Assembly (NCBI RefSeq): GCF_964204865.1 | Contig: NC_135254.1 | Location: forward strand, 6,267,001 to 6,331,000 | Length of the DNA: 64,000 bases | Direction of reading: 5' to 3' | DNA from: Styela clava | Taxonomy: Eukaryota > Chordata > Ascidiacea > Stolidobranchia > Styelidae | In this document: positions 45,393-55,354 of the stretch, in pieces | Numbering within the stretch: the stretch's first letter is position 1 | Layout: each line of letters starts with the position of its first letter | Made by a program: the position numbers and the translations under genes | The notes under the pieces: generated by a model | What the model saw: the letters and a program-made list of their open reading frames with translations, nothing else | The model's database searches: none | Told to the model about the DNA's origin: nothing

Positions 45393-45672
45393 GGACACGT
45401 CAATTAACATAACAACCGATTCAATATTATGTTCTTGTTAGTATTATTCTTCTCTTTCGTCCTGATGAAATCGCTTTTCTCTTCGAATACTGAACCAATT
45501 GCTTTAAAAATTTCAGTGGTTAATTAAAGATTGATTTTTTTGCCAGAAGGCTATTACTTTAACTTATTCCAAAAATTTCTGTGGACTTCAAGAGATTCGT
45601 TTTTTATGTTTCTGAATAAAAAATAGCGACACCTTGTGACGTGTCCATATATTCGAGCACAGCTCTCTTGTT
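45393..45672 (+). mobile_element. GGACACGT-family miniature element, copy 3
   Basis: It starts GGACACGTCAATTAACATAA and ends ACGTGTCCATATATTCGAGC plus ACAGCTCTCTTGTT, with TCGCTTTTCTCTTCGAATAC and CCAGAAGGCTATTAC inside. Confidence 0.65.
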
Positions 45673-45690
45673 CATACAACGGTTATTGCC

Positions 45691-46090
45691 GGACACGTAG
45701 TGGACCTATAGATCTTTTGCATTCTTTTGGACACCTAGCGGGAAACAAAAGAGTCGCTTTTCTCTTTGATTACTGGACTTTCAGTGGCGAAAGATGGAAT
45801 TTTTCTCTAGAAGGCTATTACATTTATGTTTTTTAAATATTTTTTTTAGCTCCGTGGAATTTCAAATTTTGTTTGCTGTGACTTCACCGAAAGTGGCACG
45901 GACGCACATCAGATGATTTCGTGTTCGGCGTTTACCGGTGGATCTGGTGCTTAGCGACGTGGACTGTGGGACTTGAGATGGTAATATAGAAGTGACCCCG
46001 ATAGAGATACTGGAAAGTCACCGCATATGATTTTCGAAAACTGTCGAAATGCTTTGCGTATCCATATATTTGAGCATAGGTCTTTTGTTA
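45691..46090 (+). mobile_element. GGACACGT-family miniature element, copy 4
   Basis: It starts GGACACGTAGTGGACCTA, contains GTCGCTTTTCTCTTTG and CTAGAAGGCTATTACAT, and ends with TCCATATATTTGAGCATAGG. The last third has extra sequence (45900-46055) not present in other copies. It is adjacent to copy 3. Confidence 0.55.
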
Positions 46091-46395
46091 TAAGTATAAA
46101 GTTTATTTTGATTTCCACGAAGAAAACAAAACACACAAAATTTTGGGAAAATCGGGAACTGACAAAACCATTAATAAAGTTTATGTTTAATACACGTGGA
46201 AGAACTACTTGTATCAGCAAACATGTATGAAGGCATAGAAAAAGCACGAACGTGTATCGATCGGGCGTCTGACTTATGTAACAAACACGCATTTCACTCT
46301 TCTCGCTCTGAACACGTCCCTACTGTTTTCTTACGCCATATCAGGATCTGCTATCATTCGGAACGGCCGAAATCGTTCCGGATCGGTATTACCCA

Positions 46396-47008
46396 AAGCG
46401 TATATATAATACAATCGAGGCAACGCTCCGACAATGGATGCCATCTTGTGCCTATTGTTCTCGGCCATCTAAAACGGCGTCTTAAGTGAAGTTTGCACAC
46501 AATAATTGAAACATACCTATTATTTTCACTGATATTTTAGGAAGAAAAACTTTGAAGGTCGCGTTTTGAAGGAGAATCTCAGGTTAACATTTTTTGTCCG
46601 TAAAGCTCATTAATGTTCTACTGCTCATTTCCAAGCTGTACTAGACGAACAAATGACATCGTAGGATTGTTGTGGAGGCATTATTCAGCGTCAAATTGGC
46701 GCAACACTATAAAATCTTCAAAAAAATGACCAAAAATGGTTCTACGTTGTGTTTGTGATCAAATTTAACGCATTAGATAGTTTTTATGCTTAATATCGTT
46801 AAATATTTATGTAGCATATAGCTTAACGTTCAAAACCCACCTTTCGGCTTCATTCTAGCCCTTATAACAACTGACTTATTCGATTCGGTGTAACAACACG
46901 ACGAAAATTTCCCATAAGACTCCATTGTTTCTCAAATATGGCACAAGATGACGTCCATGAACTAGTTTGACATTAGGCAAGTTGGTTGCCGGCCCTCGGT
47001 ATTACCCA
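46396..47008. mobile_element. ~600-bp insertion with 12-bp flanking repeats, unknown type
   Basis: The left arm reads straight through TGGGTAATACCG (about 35197-35208). Here the reverse complement CGGTATTACCCA occurs at 46384-46395 and again at 46997-47008, with about 600 bp between. A 12-bp duplication suggests a retroelement or another integrase, but there is no poly-A tail, reading frame or terminal repeat that would identify it. Confidence 0.6.
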
Positions 47009-47105
47009 CCTAATTTATTACACTCTGTGTGAGGTGGGGGCACGGTGGTCAATTGTGTAGTCTTACAGCTAGGCTGGCGCTTTAACCGATAGGCCATTGT
47101 GCTTA
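47000..47105 (-). repeat. tRNA-derived SINE, family 2, inverted counterpart
   Basis: It matches 35095-35200 in inverted orientation, including CGGTTAAAGCGCCAGCCTAG on the minus strand. Confidence 0.5.
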
Positions 47106-47559
47106 TTAAATCAGTCCTTTTGTATCAATTTGTGTGACCTATTACTATCACAGTGGGAATTCAAACTCCAGCTGCAAGGCTTATTGTTTATCATTGATTA
47201 TCTCGCGGTTATCACAGATTTCGTATTAATCAGCAATTTCCTTTAAACTATTACTTCCCGAGCAGTTCCATCTTTCTCATCAAATCTACAAAATAATCTT
47301 ACAAGCAGTAAGATGTACAAGCAATAAGAATGGTTTGACATTGTGATTGACTGACAGCAGGTATATTTATATTGAGGACATATAGAATATAGTCGATGTA
47401 AGAAAAACGATGTAATTTGCCAATGCTGCGAAATTCTAAAGAGAAAAACTTTTCCAGAAGACTAGCCCACGTATACAATACGAAGTAGAGAAGTCGGAAT
47501 ATATAATCAGAAAAATACGATAGTATGATTTATCAGGCAATAGATATTATGGGGTGTAC

Positions 47560-49110
47560 TAGTAGGGTATTGTGTACTGAATTGCCAGTGCTTTCTCCTT
47601 GTTTATTCTACTCCGTAATTGTATGTGTAAGGTTGCCACAAGGATGTTTGAACGATATAGTAATATAAAGATAAATAGGAATAACATAATCTCTCCACGG
47701 AATATAAAGTATATTTGTGAGCTTTCGTTAGAATGATTCTTAGTAAGCCATATCTTGTTTTGTATGAAGAAGTTTGTGCATGATCTAAACAAAGAGAGCT
47801 CACAAATATACTTGATATGTCGTGGTAAGAGATTATGTTATTTAGATAGATAGTTTACTCTGATACTTCATAAAATACACAAATTTGAAATGGAGACCAA
47901 TTGATAGACATTGGTCAATATACGGTATATTAGACATTTTAAAAGTATCCTATTAGGGGTCGGTCGACATAGTTGACCTTGCAGTCTTGCCCGCCCCCTC
48001 CCGATTATATTCTATAATTTTTTTTTTGTCATTCATTGTAGTTTTACATTTTTTTTTATATATTCGGAAAATAAATCAATATTTCTCTATTATGGTGGTG
48101 GGCTGGGATTCGAATTACGTGACTCTGTGCAGCGGCGATGTGGCTTGGGGATATTCTGCGGATTACGTATTTACTATGATATACAATATAATTACAGAGA
48201 TATAACAGTAGTTCCAATTTTTATATAAATCGTAAGATGTTTATAATCAATTTCGTCGATCCTTATTTTTCTTTGTGTCGTTTGACTCGTTTTGTCTTCT
48301 AAACGTTAATATATATGATTGTATATATTAATGGCTAGTGCGTATATTAATAATAATAGTAGTTATTATTATATACGCGTTAATACGATACGATTAATAA
48401 TAGTTGTATTGTTATATAATTAGAAGAGTATAGCGCCTCGGTAAATGGAGAGTTGAATCAACTTTAAACACGATAAAAAACCGAGATCATTCAAAAGTAG
48501 CGAATATTCCGACATGTATGTTTATTTGTCTCGCAATGGTAAGGAATTATAGAATTGGTCGCTTTTTCAATTGTTTTAGGAGTTTAGTCAAGTCACGGGA
48601 GGTTGGTAATCAACAACGAGCTTGATTCTGGCTCCGTTACAATTTGAGAAAAAATGCATCGATCATATTTTATCAGGAGAGTAGATCAATTTTTGTCACG
48701 CTATATACACCGAGTCTCCCGTACACCGTACTCCCGAGTCTATCTTCACTTGTAGCCCTTCGGTGATTTGAATAACCAACCACTCAGTTTTGGTATTAGT
48801 TTCAAACTAGTTGGTGTGAATAATGTTTAAGACGTAACTCGCTATAATATGATTGTGCATACGTGGTAACAACTTGTAGATTGTTTTATTTCAGTCTGAC
48901 TAGATTAAACAGGCGATACTAAAATCAGTTCCTATTGCTAATACCCCAAATTCGCGTACAATTGCGTAAAAATTTCGATGTCATAGTATATATTTTTTAA
49001 CATATTATGATTTTCAAAACCTGCTCCTTTTTCAGAAACCGCAATCTTTTCTATTTCCGATATATAATACAATTTCTGCTTCGACATTACCACTGAATTT
49101 CCGCATTTCC
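47560..49110. other. Upstream flank of ZF9
   Basis: No gene is recognised. 48200-48420 is very AT-rich with TAATAATAGT-like runs. 48640-49110 matches the region upstream of ZF6 in inverted orientation. Short open frames at 47559-47803 and 47987-48205 are hydrophobic and unsupported. Confidence 0.55.
48420..48625 (+). promoter_or_regulatory. Conserved upstream block of ZF9
   Basis: It begins TATAGCGCCTCGGTAAATGG, continues with AACACGATAAAAAACCGAG and ends GTCAAGTCACGGGAGGTTGG, with an extra ~50 bp in the middle compared with other copies. It lies about 500 bp before the start codon. Confidence 0.4.
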
Positions 49111-49116
49111 AAAAAT

Positions 49117-49887
49117 ATGCAGATCGGCCAAGATGAGCCGAGCAAACGCGAAACATTTAATTCAAAGAATGAAGATGGAGTGAAAAAGGGGAAACGTGGA
49201 AAGCACACTGAATGCAAACGCCATGTTTGCCAAGAATGTGGGAAAGTATTAAGCACATCAAACGCACTCAGGTTACACACACGGCTTCACAAAGAAGAAA
49301 GGCCATTCGAATGTGAAATTTGTAACAAGACGTTCACTCAAAATGGTCATTTGACCAGACATATATCAATGGTACATATGAGAGAGAGAAAATATTCCTG
49401 TGATGTCTGTGGAAAACGCTTCGCGGAAAAGTCTAATATAAAGAAGCATTACGCCAAAAAACACGCGGAACCAGGAACAATAAAAAAAGCAGACAATAAC
49501 AAGCCAAGGCCATTTACCTGCGAAGTTTGTGGAAAAACCTTTGTGTTTGAATTAGTTTTGAATAATCACAGAGTTGTGCACACCGGGGTAAAACCTTATA
49601 CATGCGAAGTCTGTGGCAAATGCTTCGGTTATAAAGTATCCTTGAACAAACATATGCAAACACACGCGGGACAAAATCTTGTCAAAGAGAGACCCTTCGC
49701 CTGTGAAATATGCGGTGCCAAGTATGCAAAGAAAAATGAACTGCGACAACACAGCGTTGTACACACTGGTGAAAAACCATACTCTTGCGATTTATGCGGT
49801 AAAACTTATGGGTGGAAAAAAAGTGTAAAAATACACAAGTTGTCATCGTGCTTTGCCAAACATGCAGATTCAGAAACTCACTTATGA
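49117..49887 (+). CDS. Seven-finger C2H2 zinc-finger protein (ZF9)
   Basis: The only intact member on the plus strand: 256 residues, starting MQIGQDEPSKRETF in the conserved context. Seven fingers start near residues 38, 66, 94, 130, 158, 188 and 216 with the 3+2+2 spacing and a long basic linker (PGTIKKADNNKPRP) after finger 3. Contact positions read TNAL, QGHR, ESNK, FLVN, YVSK, KNEQ and WKSI. The final finger is YSCDLCGKTYGW and ends HKLSSC. Its inverted-duplication partner is ZF6, from which it differs at contact positions of fingers 1, 3, 4, 5, 6 and 7. The 3' region ends at AATAAA about 300 nt past the stop. Confidence 0.87.
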   Translation: MQIGQDEPSKRETFNSKNEDGVKKGKRGKHTECKRHVCQECGKVLSTSNALRLHTRLHKEERPFECEICNKTFTQNGHLTRHISMVHMRERKYSCDVCGKRFAEKSNIKKHYAKKHAEPGTIKKADNNKPRPFTCEVCGKTFVFELVLNNHRVVHTGVKPYTCEVCGKCFGYKVSLNKHMQTHAGQNLVKERPFACEICGAKYAKKNELRQHSVVHTGEKPYSCDLCGKTYGWKKSVKIHKLSSCFAKHADSETHL

Positions 49888-50179
49888 GTGTTATAAGTGC
49901 ATTTATGTTGTGTAAGTCTCAGACCACTTTCGTTTGCATGGTTATCTCACTTTGTGTCGTTTTTGTTTTATATCAGACCTTCGAGACATGCGTGGATACT
50001 TATTTGATCAAAGCGCTTGATTTTTTTCTCCCAATTTTGTATTTATTACTGTTATGCATAAATTACCAGTGTCTCCGCTCAAATTATTATTGTTTTTTTT
50101 AGCCCCTCCTCAAATATGAAATGGTATTTTTTACTCTATTTTATATTTTTGTTTGTACAAAATGTCTTTTCATTATGTT

Positions 50180-50189
50180 AATAAATAAA
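50180..50189 (+). promoter_or_regulatory. Likely polyadenylation signals of ZF9
   Basis: Two overlapping AATAAA hexamers follow CATTATGTT about 295 nt after the stop codon. The same context occurs, inverted, downstream of ZF4 and ZF6. Confidence 0.55.
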
Positions 50190-50194
50190 CGATT

Positions 50195-50814
50195 GTCTTC
50201 AAAATTTCGTTTCGAACTTCAAACATTAGTTTGGACTCTACTCTATCAAGGCTCTTTCAAAATTGGCCTGTCGGTCGTTCTTCGGAATCCTGACTAATTG
50301 TGGAATATTTGGTTAAACGATGTGGCGTGGTCGCCCTTTTAAATAAGTCATGGCAATACCAAGATAGCCTACATGGATAATAATGCCTCATTGCCGCTAA
50401 TATACAATATAATAAGGCTAACTTTTGCTAATTAGCTAAATCAACATTTCCCGCCTAGTTACCAATCCCGGTGATCCCAGTACCAGCTAACCAACTCTTG
50501 ATTTCAAATGCATGGATTTACGTATGTCTATCTCGTGGAGATAAAAATTCTGCGACCGGAAGGTCCAATTTATATCTATTATTATTGTTCAGCAGTTCAC
50601 AAGATACTCATCGCAACATTGCCTAAAGTTTGACAGGGTATTTATCGCTACTTCAAAACTTGCATTATGAATTATCCTAATCCTACCAGTAGAGTTAAAT
50701 TCTACAGGTCCTATTTCTGCTTGTTTGATTGTGTTGTCAATCAACTTCAGCAACTAACTTTTGACACAGTAGTAAAACACACATAAGCACATTCAATATT
50801 GATAGTTTAGTTCA
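50195..50814. other. Flank right of the zinc-finger cluster
   Basis: 50270-50440 resembles the inter-unit flanks at 22500 and 32800 (GGAATCCTGACTAATTGT, AATAATGCCTCATTGCCGCTA) in inverted orientation. This marks the end of the duplicated units. Nothing else is recognised. Confidence 0.5.
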
Positions 50815-51400
50815 GTGTTTCTCAAACTTTTCCTTCTCTCGGAGCACTAAGCAAATAAAAAAAAATTGCGGCACATTTGTAAAATGAAATATAGTTGCAT
50901 TGAACAAATTAATTCTGCAAATGTTAACGCGATATGTGTACCTGTTTAGAGAAACAATTGAAACGAGGTTCCGCCGCTCCCTTTTTTGCTTTCAATTTCA
51001 GTCATAGCAGAAAATCCGTGTTCACAGAGCCATGAATACACAAATGGTTAGATTATTTTGATGGATTTTCCACCGATAAATGAGTTGAATTTGTAAGCAG
51101 ATAGCCAAAACTCGTCCGAATTCGCTTTTCTGTTAACCTAAATAAGCGCGAAAGTCAACATGATGGAGGTGGAAGCCTCGTTTACAAATACATTATAACA
51201 ATACAATTATAACGTGACAATCACACTTACTACAACGACAACGCAATAATATTTATAATGAATAGCGCGCACTGAACTCTCGCAAGCTCGCCCGTTGCAT
51301 GCGTGCCTATGTGTATTACGAAAAGCTTGTTTTCTAAAATTCCCTAAAGCTCTGCGGTACACCTGAGCATCTCACGCGGCACGCAGTTTGAGAAACACTG
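50815..51400. mobile_element. Non-autonomous hAT element
   Basis: The ends CAGTGTTTCTCAAACTTT and GCAGTTTGAGAAACACTG are inverted repeats, 586 bp apart. Flanks GTTTAGTT (50807-50814) and ATTTAGCT (51401-51408) agree at 6 of 8 positions. No coding region. Confidence 0.85.
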
Positions 51401-51858
51401 ATTTAGCTATTTATTTGATTTACAACTTTTTTTCAGAAATGCAACCGAAACTGACAAATATCATGCAAAACCACAACGAGGCAACGTTTGCAACCATCCT
51501 TGATTATGAGTCTGATTGGCTGCATGAATTGCAGTCGTTTCGTCATGGTTAACTTTTTCCTGATTAGTTATTCATTCATGCGTGCCTATGTGTAATACGA
51601 AAAGCTTGTTTTCTAAAATTCCCTAAAGCTCTGCGGTACACCTGAGCATCTCACGCGGTACGCAGTTTGAGAAACACTGATTTAGCTATTTATTTTTTTT
51701 ACCACTTTTTTTCAGAAATGCAACTGAAACTGACAAATATCATGCAAAACCACAAAATCGAGGCAAGGTTTGCAACCATTCTTGATTATATGATGGGTCT
51801 GATGGGCTTCATAAATTGCAGTCGTTTCGTCATTGTTAACTTATTCCTGATTAGTTAT
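51301..51858. repeat. 279-bp tandem duplication spanning a hAT right end
   Basis: GCGTGCCTATGTG begins at 51301 and again at 51580, and both units run through GCGGTACACCTGAGCATCTC, the hAT right end and a TTTCAGAAATGCAAC segment. The duplication therefore carries the last ~100 bp of the hAT at 50815 plus ~180 bp of flank. Confidence 0.85.
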
Positions 51859-52993
51859 GGTTATGGAAATAAACAAGGAAATCGATGCCCTGGGAAACAT
51901 CCCACAGACACCCGATTCAATAGAGCAGTGATTTTCAACCTTTTTTTGTATCGCAGAACACTTTTTTTAATCTAAAGTTGTGGCGGAACACCAAACGAGA
52001 TTTTTGGAAATAAACTATATTATGCAATTAACTGACATCGATCATTTTGGCATGAAAATAAAATAACAAAACTAATATTATAGCTTGTCAACTTTAGCTG
52101 GAAAAGACGTGATACATTCCGATTCAGAGCTACAAGATCTAAAGTACGGTACAAATGAATGTTTTTGCGAGTTTGCTTATGAATATATACTATGATTAGC
52201 TAGAAACAGAAATTGTATTTTAATGTGATATTTGGGTCTGATGAGGTTTTTGATGAGTTTTAAATATTTTATTCTGGCTGTAATTGAGGACACGCAGCTC
52301 TTTCTCAACGGCTCTCAATTTCTTGCGTTTTTTTTATGCGCAACAGGAGTCCAGAAGGTCGGAGGTCAATTTGGAAATTAATAGAAACATCGAAAATTGG
52401 CATCAAAGCAATTTTTACTGTTTAATTTTGTCATAATCGCTACTTTTTTTGCCCCCTGAACGTTTTCATATTACCGCCTTTGTTCTTATGCGCAAGATTA
52501 ATTCTCGCCGATCGGCGGAGATCTAAGTTTCATATTTTGTTATAACTATATGCGTTCACATCGGCGACAGATGTTAATGACATGAGGAAGCGATTTTAAA
52601 TTCCAACTTAATTTTATTCTGATTTTCATCGTTTACCCCGGCTTTGATCTAACTTATCGCCGTTTGCAAATTAAACGTCCCAGTTTTAAGCGAATAATAT
52701 TATCATTATCGAGCACACATATAATAAGACGATAATTGAGTTTCTTATGCTCCACATTGGTGTCAGTGTTATTTCCGAAATAAATCAATTAGATACTGTG
52801 ATTAGATAAATCTGTGATTGCGTGAATCTTGAATGTTGATTTAAAAGCTGAAATCTACGTGGTCATTAGGCAAAATGACGATAAAGATCACTTCTTGAAC
52901 GATGTTTTACATACGCGACCTGATGCCAAAAAATTGTAAACAATTTTGTGCCCAATTGCTTTTGTGCCTAATAGAGGGAAGACGCTGATTAGA

Positions 52994-53391
52994 ATTACCG
53001 TAAATGCTCGTTTTAACGCCCGGTCTTGATTAAGGGCCCGTTTGAATAGCCGCCCGTGTGAACAGGATATGAAAATAAATATAAGGGCCGGTGCTTGAAT
53101 ACCCGCCCGGTGTAAAAGTTTTTTTTTTTGGCCGATTTGTACCCGCGGTGCGTAGAAAAAGTCAAAATTTTCATTAATCTCGTTTAAATCATACTTGAGA
53201 ACTGGAAATGACAATATACGGTATTAATTATTGTAACGATCGATCTTATCTACCGGTATTTTTGTGTGTAATTTTACTTTAAAATTAACAAGCGCCCCTG
53301 CTTGAATAAGGGCCGGTTTGAATAAGGGCCCGGTTAGTGAGTATGTTTAAAAAAATAAGCGCCCGGGCTATAAACGAGCAAATACGGTAAT
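52994..53391. mobile_element. Miniature element with ATTACCGTA ends
   Basis: The ends ATTACCGTAAATGCTCGTTT and its near complement (AACGAGCAAATACGGTAAT) are inverted, and GCCCGG and AAGGGCC motifs recur throughout. About 398 bp. No certain target duplication. Confidence 0.7.
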
Positions 53392-53633
53392 CACCTCAAG
53401 TTTTAACGTTTTCTTTTTTAACAAAACATTACCGCGACCATTATCATCGCTAAATTCGTTACCTACAAATTCACAATTTTATTTACGGAATTTGCGAATT
53501 CAACACTTCACGTGACGATTTTGATGATGCCACGCCCTAATATTTACTACAAGAAAAGCTTCAAAATGCAACGAATGTAATCTCCTCCGACTTCATGACT
53601 CCATTTAGGCCGAGGTCATTTATCTTTCCGTTT

Positions 53634-53770
53634 GGTAGCGCACATAAGGTAACTACCTGAAAATGATTTTAAAATGTTCCTTAGAAATTTAGTAACAAAT
53701 ATTGCCTTGTTCCCACTTCCAAAAGTTACACGTTTTACAGATAAGACGCTTTTATTACAATAAATAAGTG
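53634..53770. repeat. Inverted repeat, left copy
   Basis: This is nearly identical to the reverse complement of 55355-55490. On the minus strand it reads as an open frame (FGSGNKAIFVTKFLRNILKS) that the partner shares on the plus strand with one or two changes. Confidence 0.75.
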
Positions 53771-53966
53771 TTACCATCTGTCCTATTTTCTCTGCTTTTT
53801 CTGATTTTCTCTGTTTTTCCGGTATTGCAAACAGATGGGCTTGGATGGATTCATATTGAAATACTTTTTTCTGTATTTTTCTGCAATTGGAACTGCTCAT
53901 TAAACTCATGTTGGAGACTTCATTGAGGTTTTCAATTCATTTTTTTCTCCACTATGAAAATTTTTT

Positions 53967-54270
53967 GAGGTTAACGAGGCATTAATAAATAAAGCTAAGG
54001 AATTTGTTTGTTCACTGTATGAAGAGGATATGAAGAATGTAAATGATACCAGGGCACGTCTATTTAACACTGGCAAACATAAGATTGATTCACTGATTCA
54101 ATGATTCACTGAAGGAGCATGTGGCCCTCAAATCAGTTCTTGAGTTGGCAAACTGCAAATGTAAGAAAAATAGTCAAAATAATTTATGCAAGCGTGCCAA
54201 AATCAACTTAAATTGCACCGATTTTTGTTTTTGTATTGACTGCAAAAATCACAGTACACTTATAGAGAAA
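53967..54270 (+). pseudogene. Remnant of a transposon-type protein with cysteine-rich tail
   Basis: One frame reads VNEALINKAKEFVCSLYEED followed by RARLFNTGKHKIDSL and hits a stop; the next frame resumes SLKEHVALKSVLELANCKCK and continues with LNCTDFCFCIDCKNHS. The order (FVC..LY, R..LF, a HV motif, then LEL..C.CK and CTD.C.C..C) resembles C-terminal parts of uncharacterised transposon-linked proteins with a CXC-like tail. The tryptophan-rich part normally between HV and LEL appears deleted. Family naming is from memory of the pattern and is uncertain. Confidence 0.35.
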
Positions 54271-55354
54271 ATGTCGATTTTCGAGATAGTGGATTTCGAA
54301 AACAATTCAGAAGAAAGTGAATTAGATATTGCAGTTGATTTAATAAGTATCATTTGTTCGTTTGTTTTTTCGGACATCTGTTAGTGTCGTAGTCCTGTTT
54401 CTAGAAATAATATTGCCTTTGGTCAAATACATAGCCACATAAACTAAAAAAAGACTAATTGTAATATTTCTGTTCACTATGTTATGTACATTCATTTAAT
54501 TTTCTTGACTTTTTCGGTAAATTTCTAAGTAAGAAATAACTGATTTATTTGTGTTTTCGTGCTCACGATGTTAATTTGTGACTTCATTGCTTAAAAATAA
54601 ATACGTTTGATAGCTTCAATAAAATGGATGTAGCTTTTTATGCTGTTCTTGTTGTAAACTGCTTGTGGTTATTACATAAAATTTATTCGCTAATGTGAAT
54701 CAGCGTTGTTGGTGTCGCTGCTTCGAGGTCACTCGCGACTCCTGTCACACAATTAAAGTATTTTTTGTTGTTGGTTACATGTATGCCATATTTTTCGTAA
54801 TCCACCTAATAAATTATGATTGACTGAGGAAGTCCGATTTTGGTCAGGCAAAACATTACAGGAATACATTTGTGTTAGTGTGCTGTAGGGCTCTCGAATT
54901 GGATAGTTCTTATGTATGTGTTGTAAACCTATGGTTATTGAATTTCCGGGAACCACTTATATTCAATTTCGCATCAGAATTGTGGAACAAGCTGTAATGC
55001 GTTCAGTATGTTCATTTTCACACAAAACTGAAGAATTTATTTAGTTATCAGATGTGCGCTACGAAACTCATTTTCTGGGCGTTTTCAAGGCTTCGTCTTA
55101 CGGCCCATATCCGTGGTAAGGATCTACAAGTGTTTACTAACTTACTTATACATTTTCAACAACGTCTTAGCATAACTTAACTAATAATAACTAAACAGGG
55201 CTATGGAAAGGCTGCCCAACTCAACGCAAGGTCGAGCAATAATAACTAATATTCATCCGCTCGCTAACAGCTGATTCAATTGTTACGTCATGCAGAAGTC
55301 ATTGTTCATTGCCGAAAATGTAGAGAATATTGGACAGATCGTAGCACATATTTC

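Larger units (their letters stand above)
44615..49900. repeat. Right arm of a large inverted duplication
   Basis: This is the inverted counterpart of 33300-38915. It contains the truncated tRNA-Met, two GGACACGT-family elements where the left arm has a hAT, a ~600-bp insertion absent from the left arm, SINE family 2 and ZF9. Similarity stops near 44620, where the ZF8 fragment begins. Confidence 0.75.

Noticed and set aside
13183..49887. KRAB, BTB/POZ, SCAN or ZAD effector domains on the zinc-finger proteins
   Set aside because: The N-terminal 35-50 residues are short, basic and lack the motifs of any of these domains; no upstream exon coding for one was recognised.
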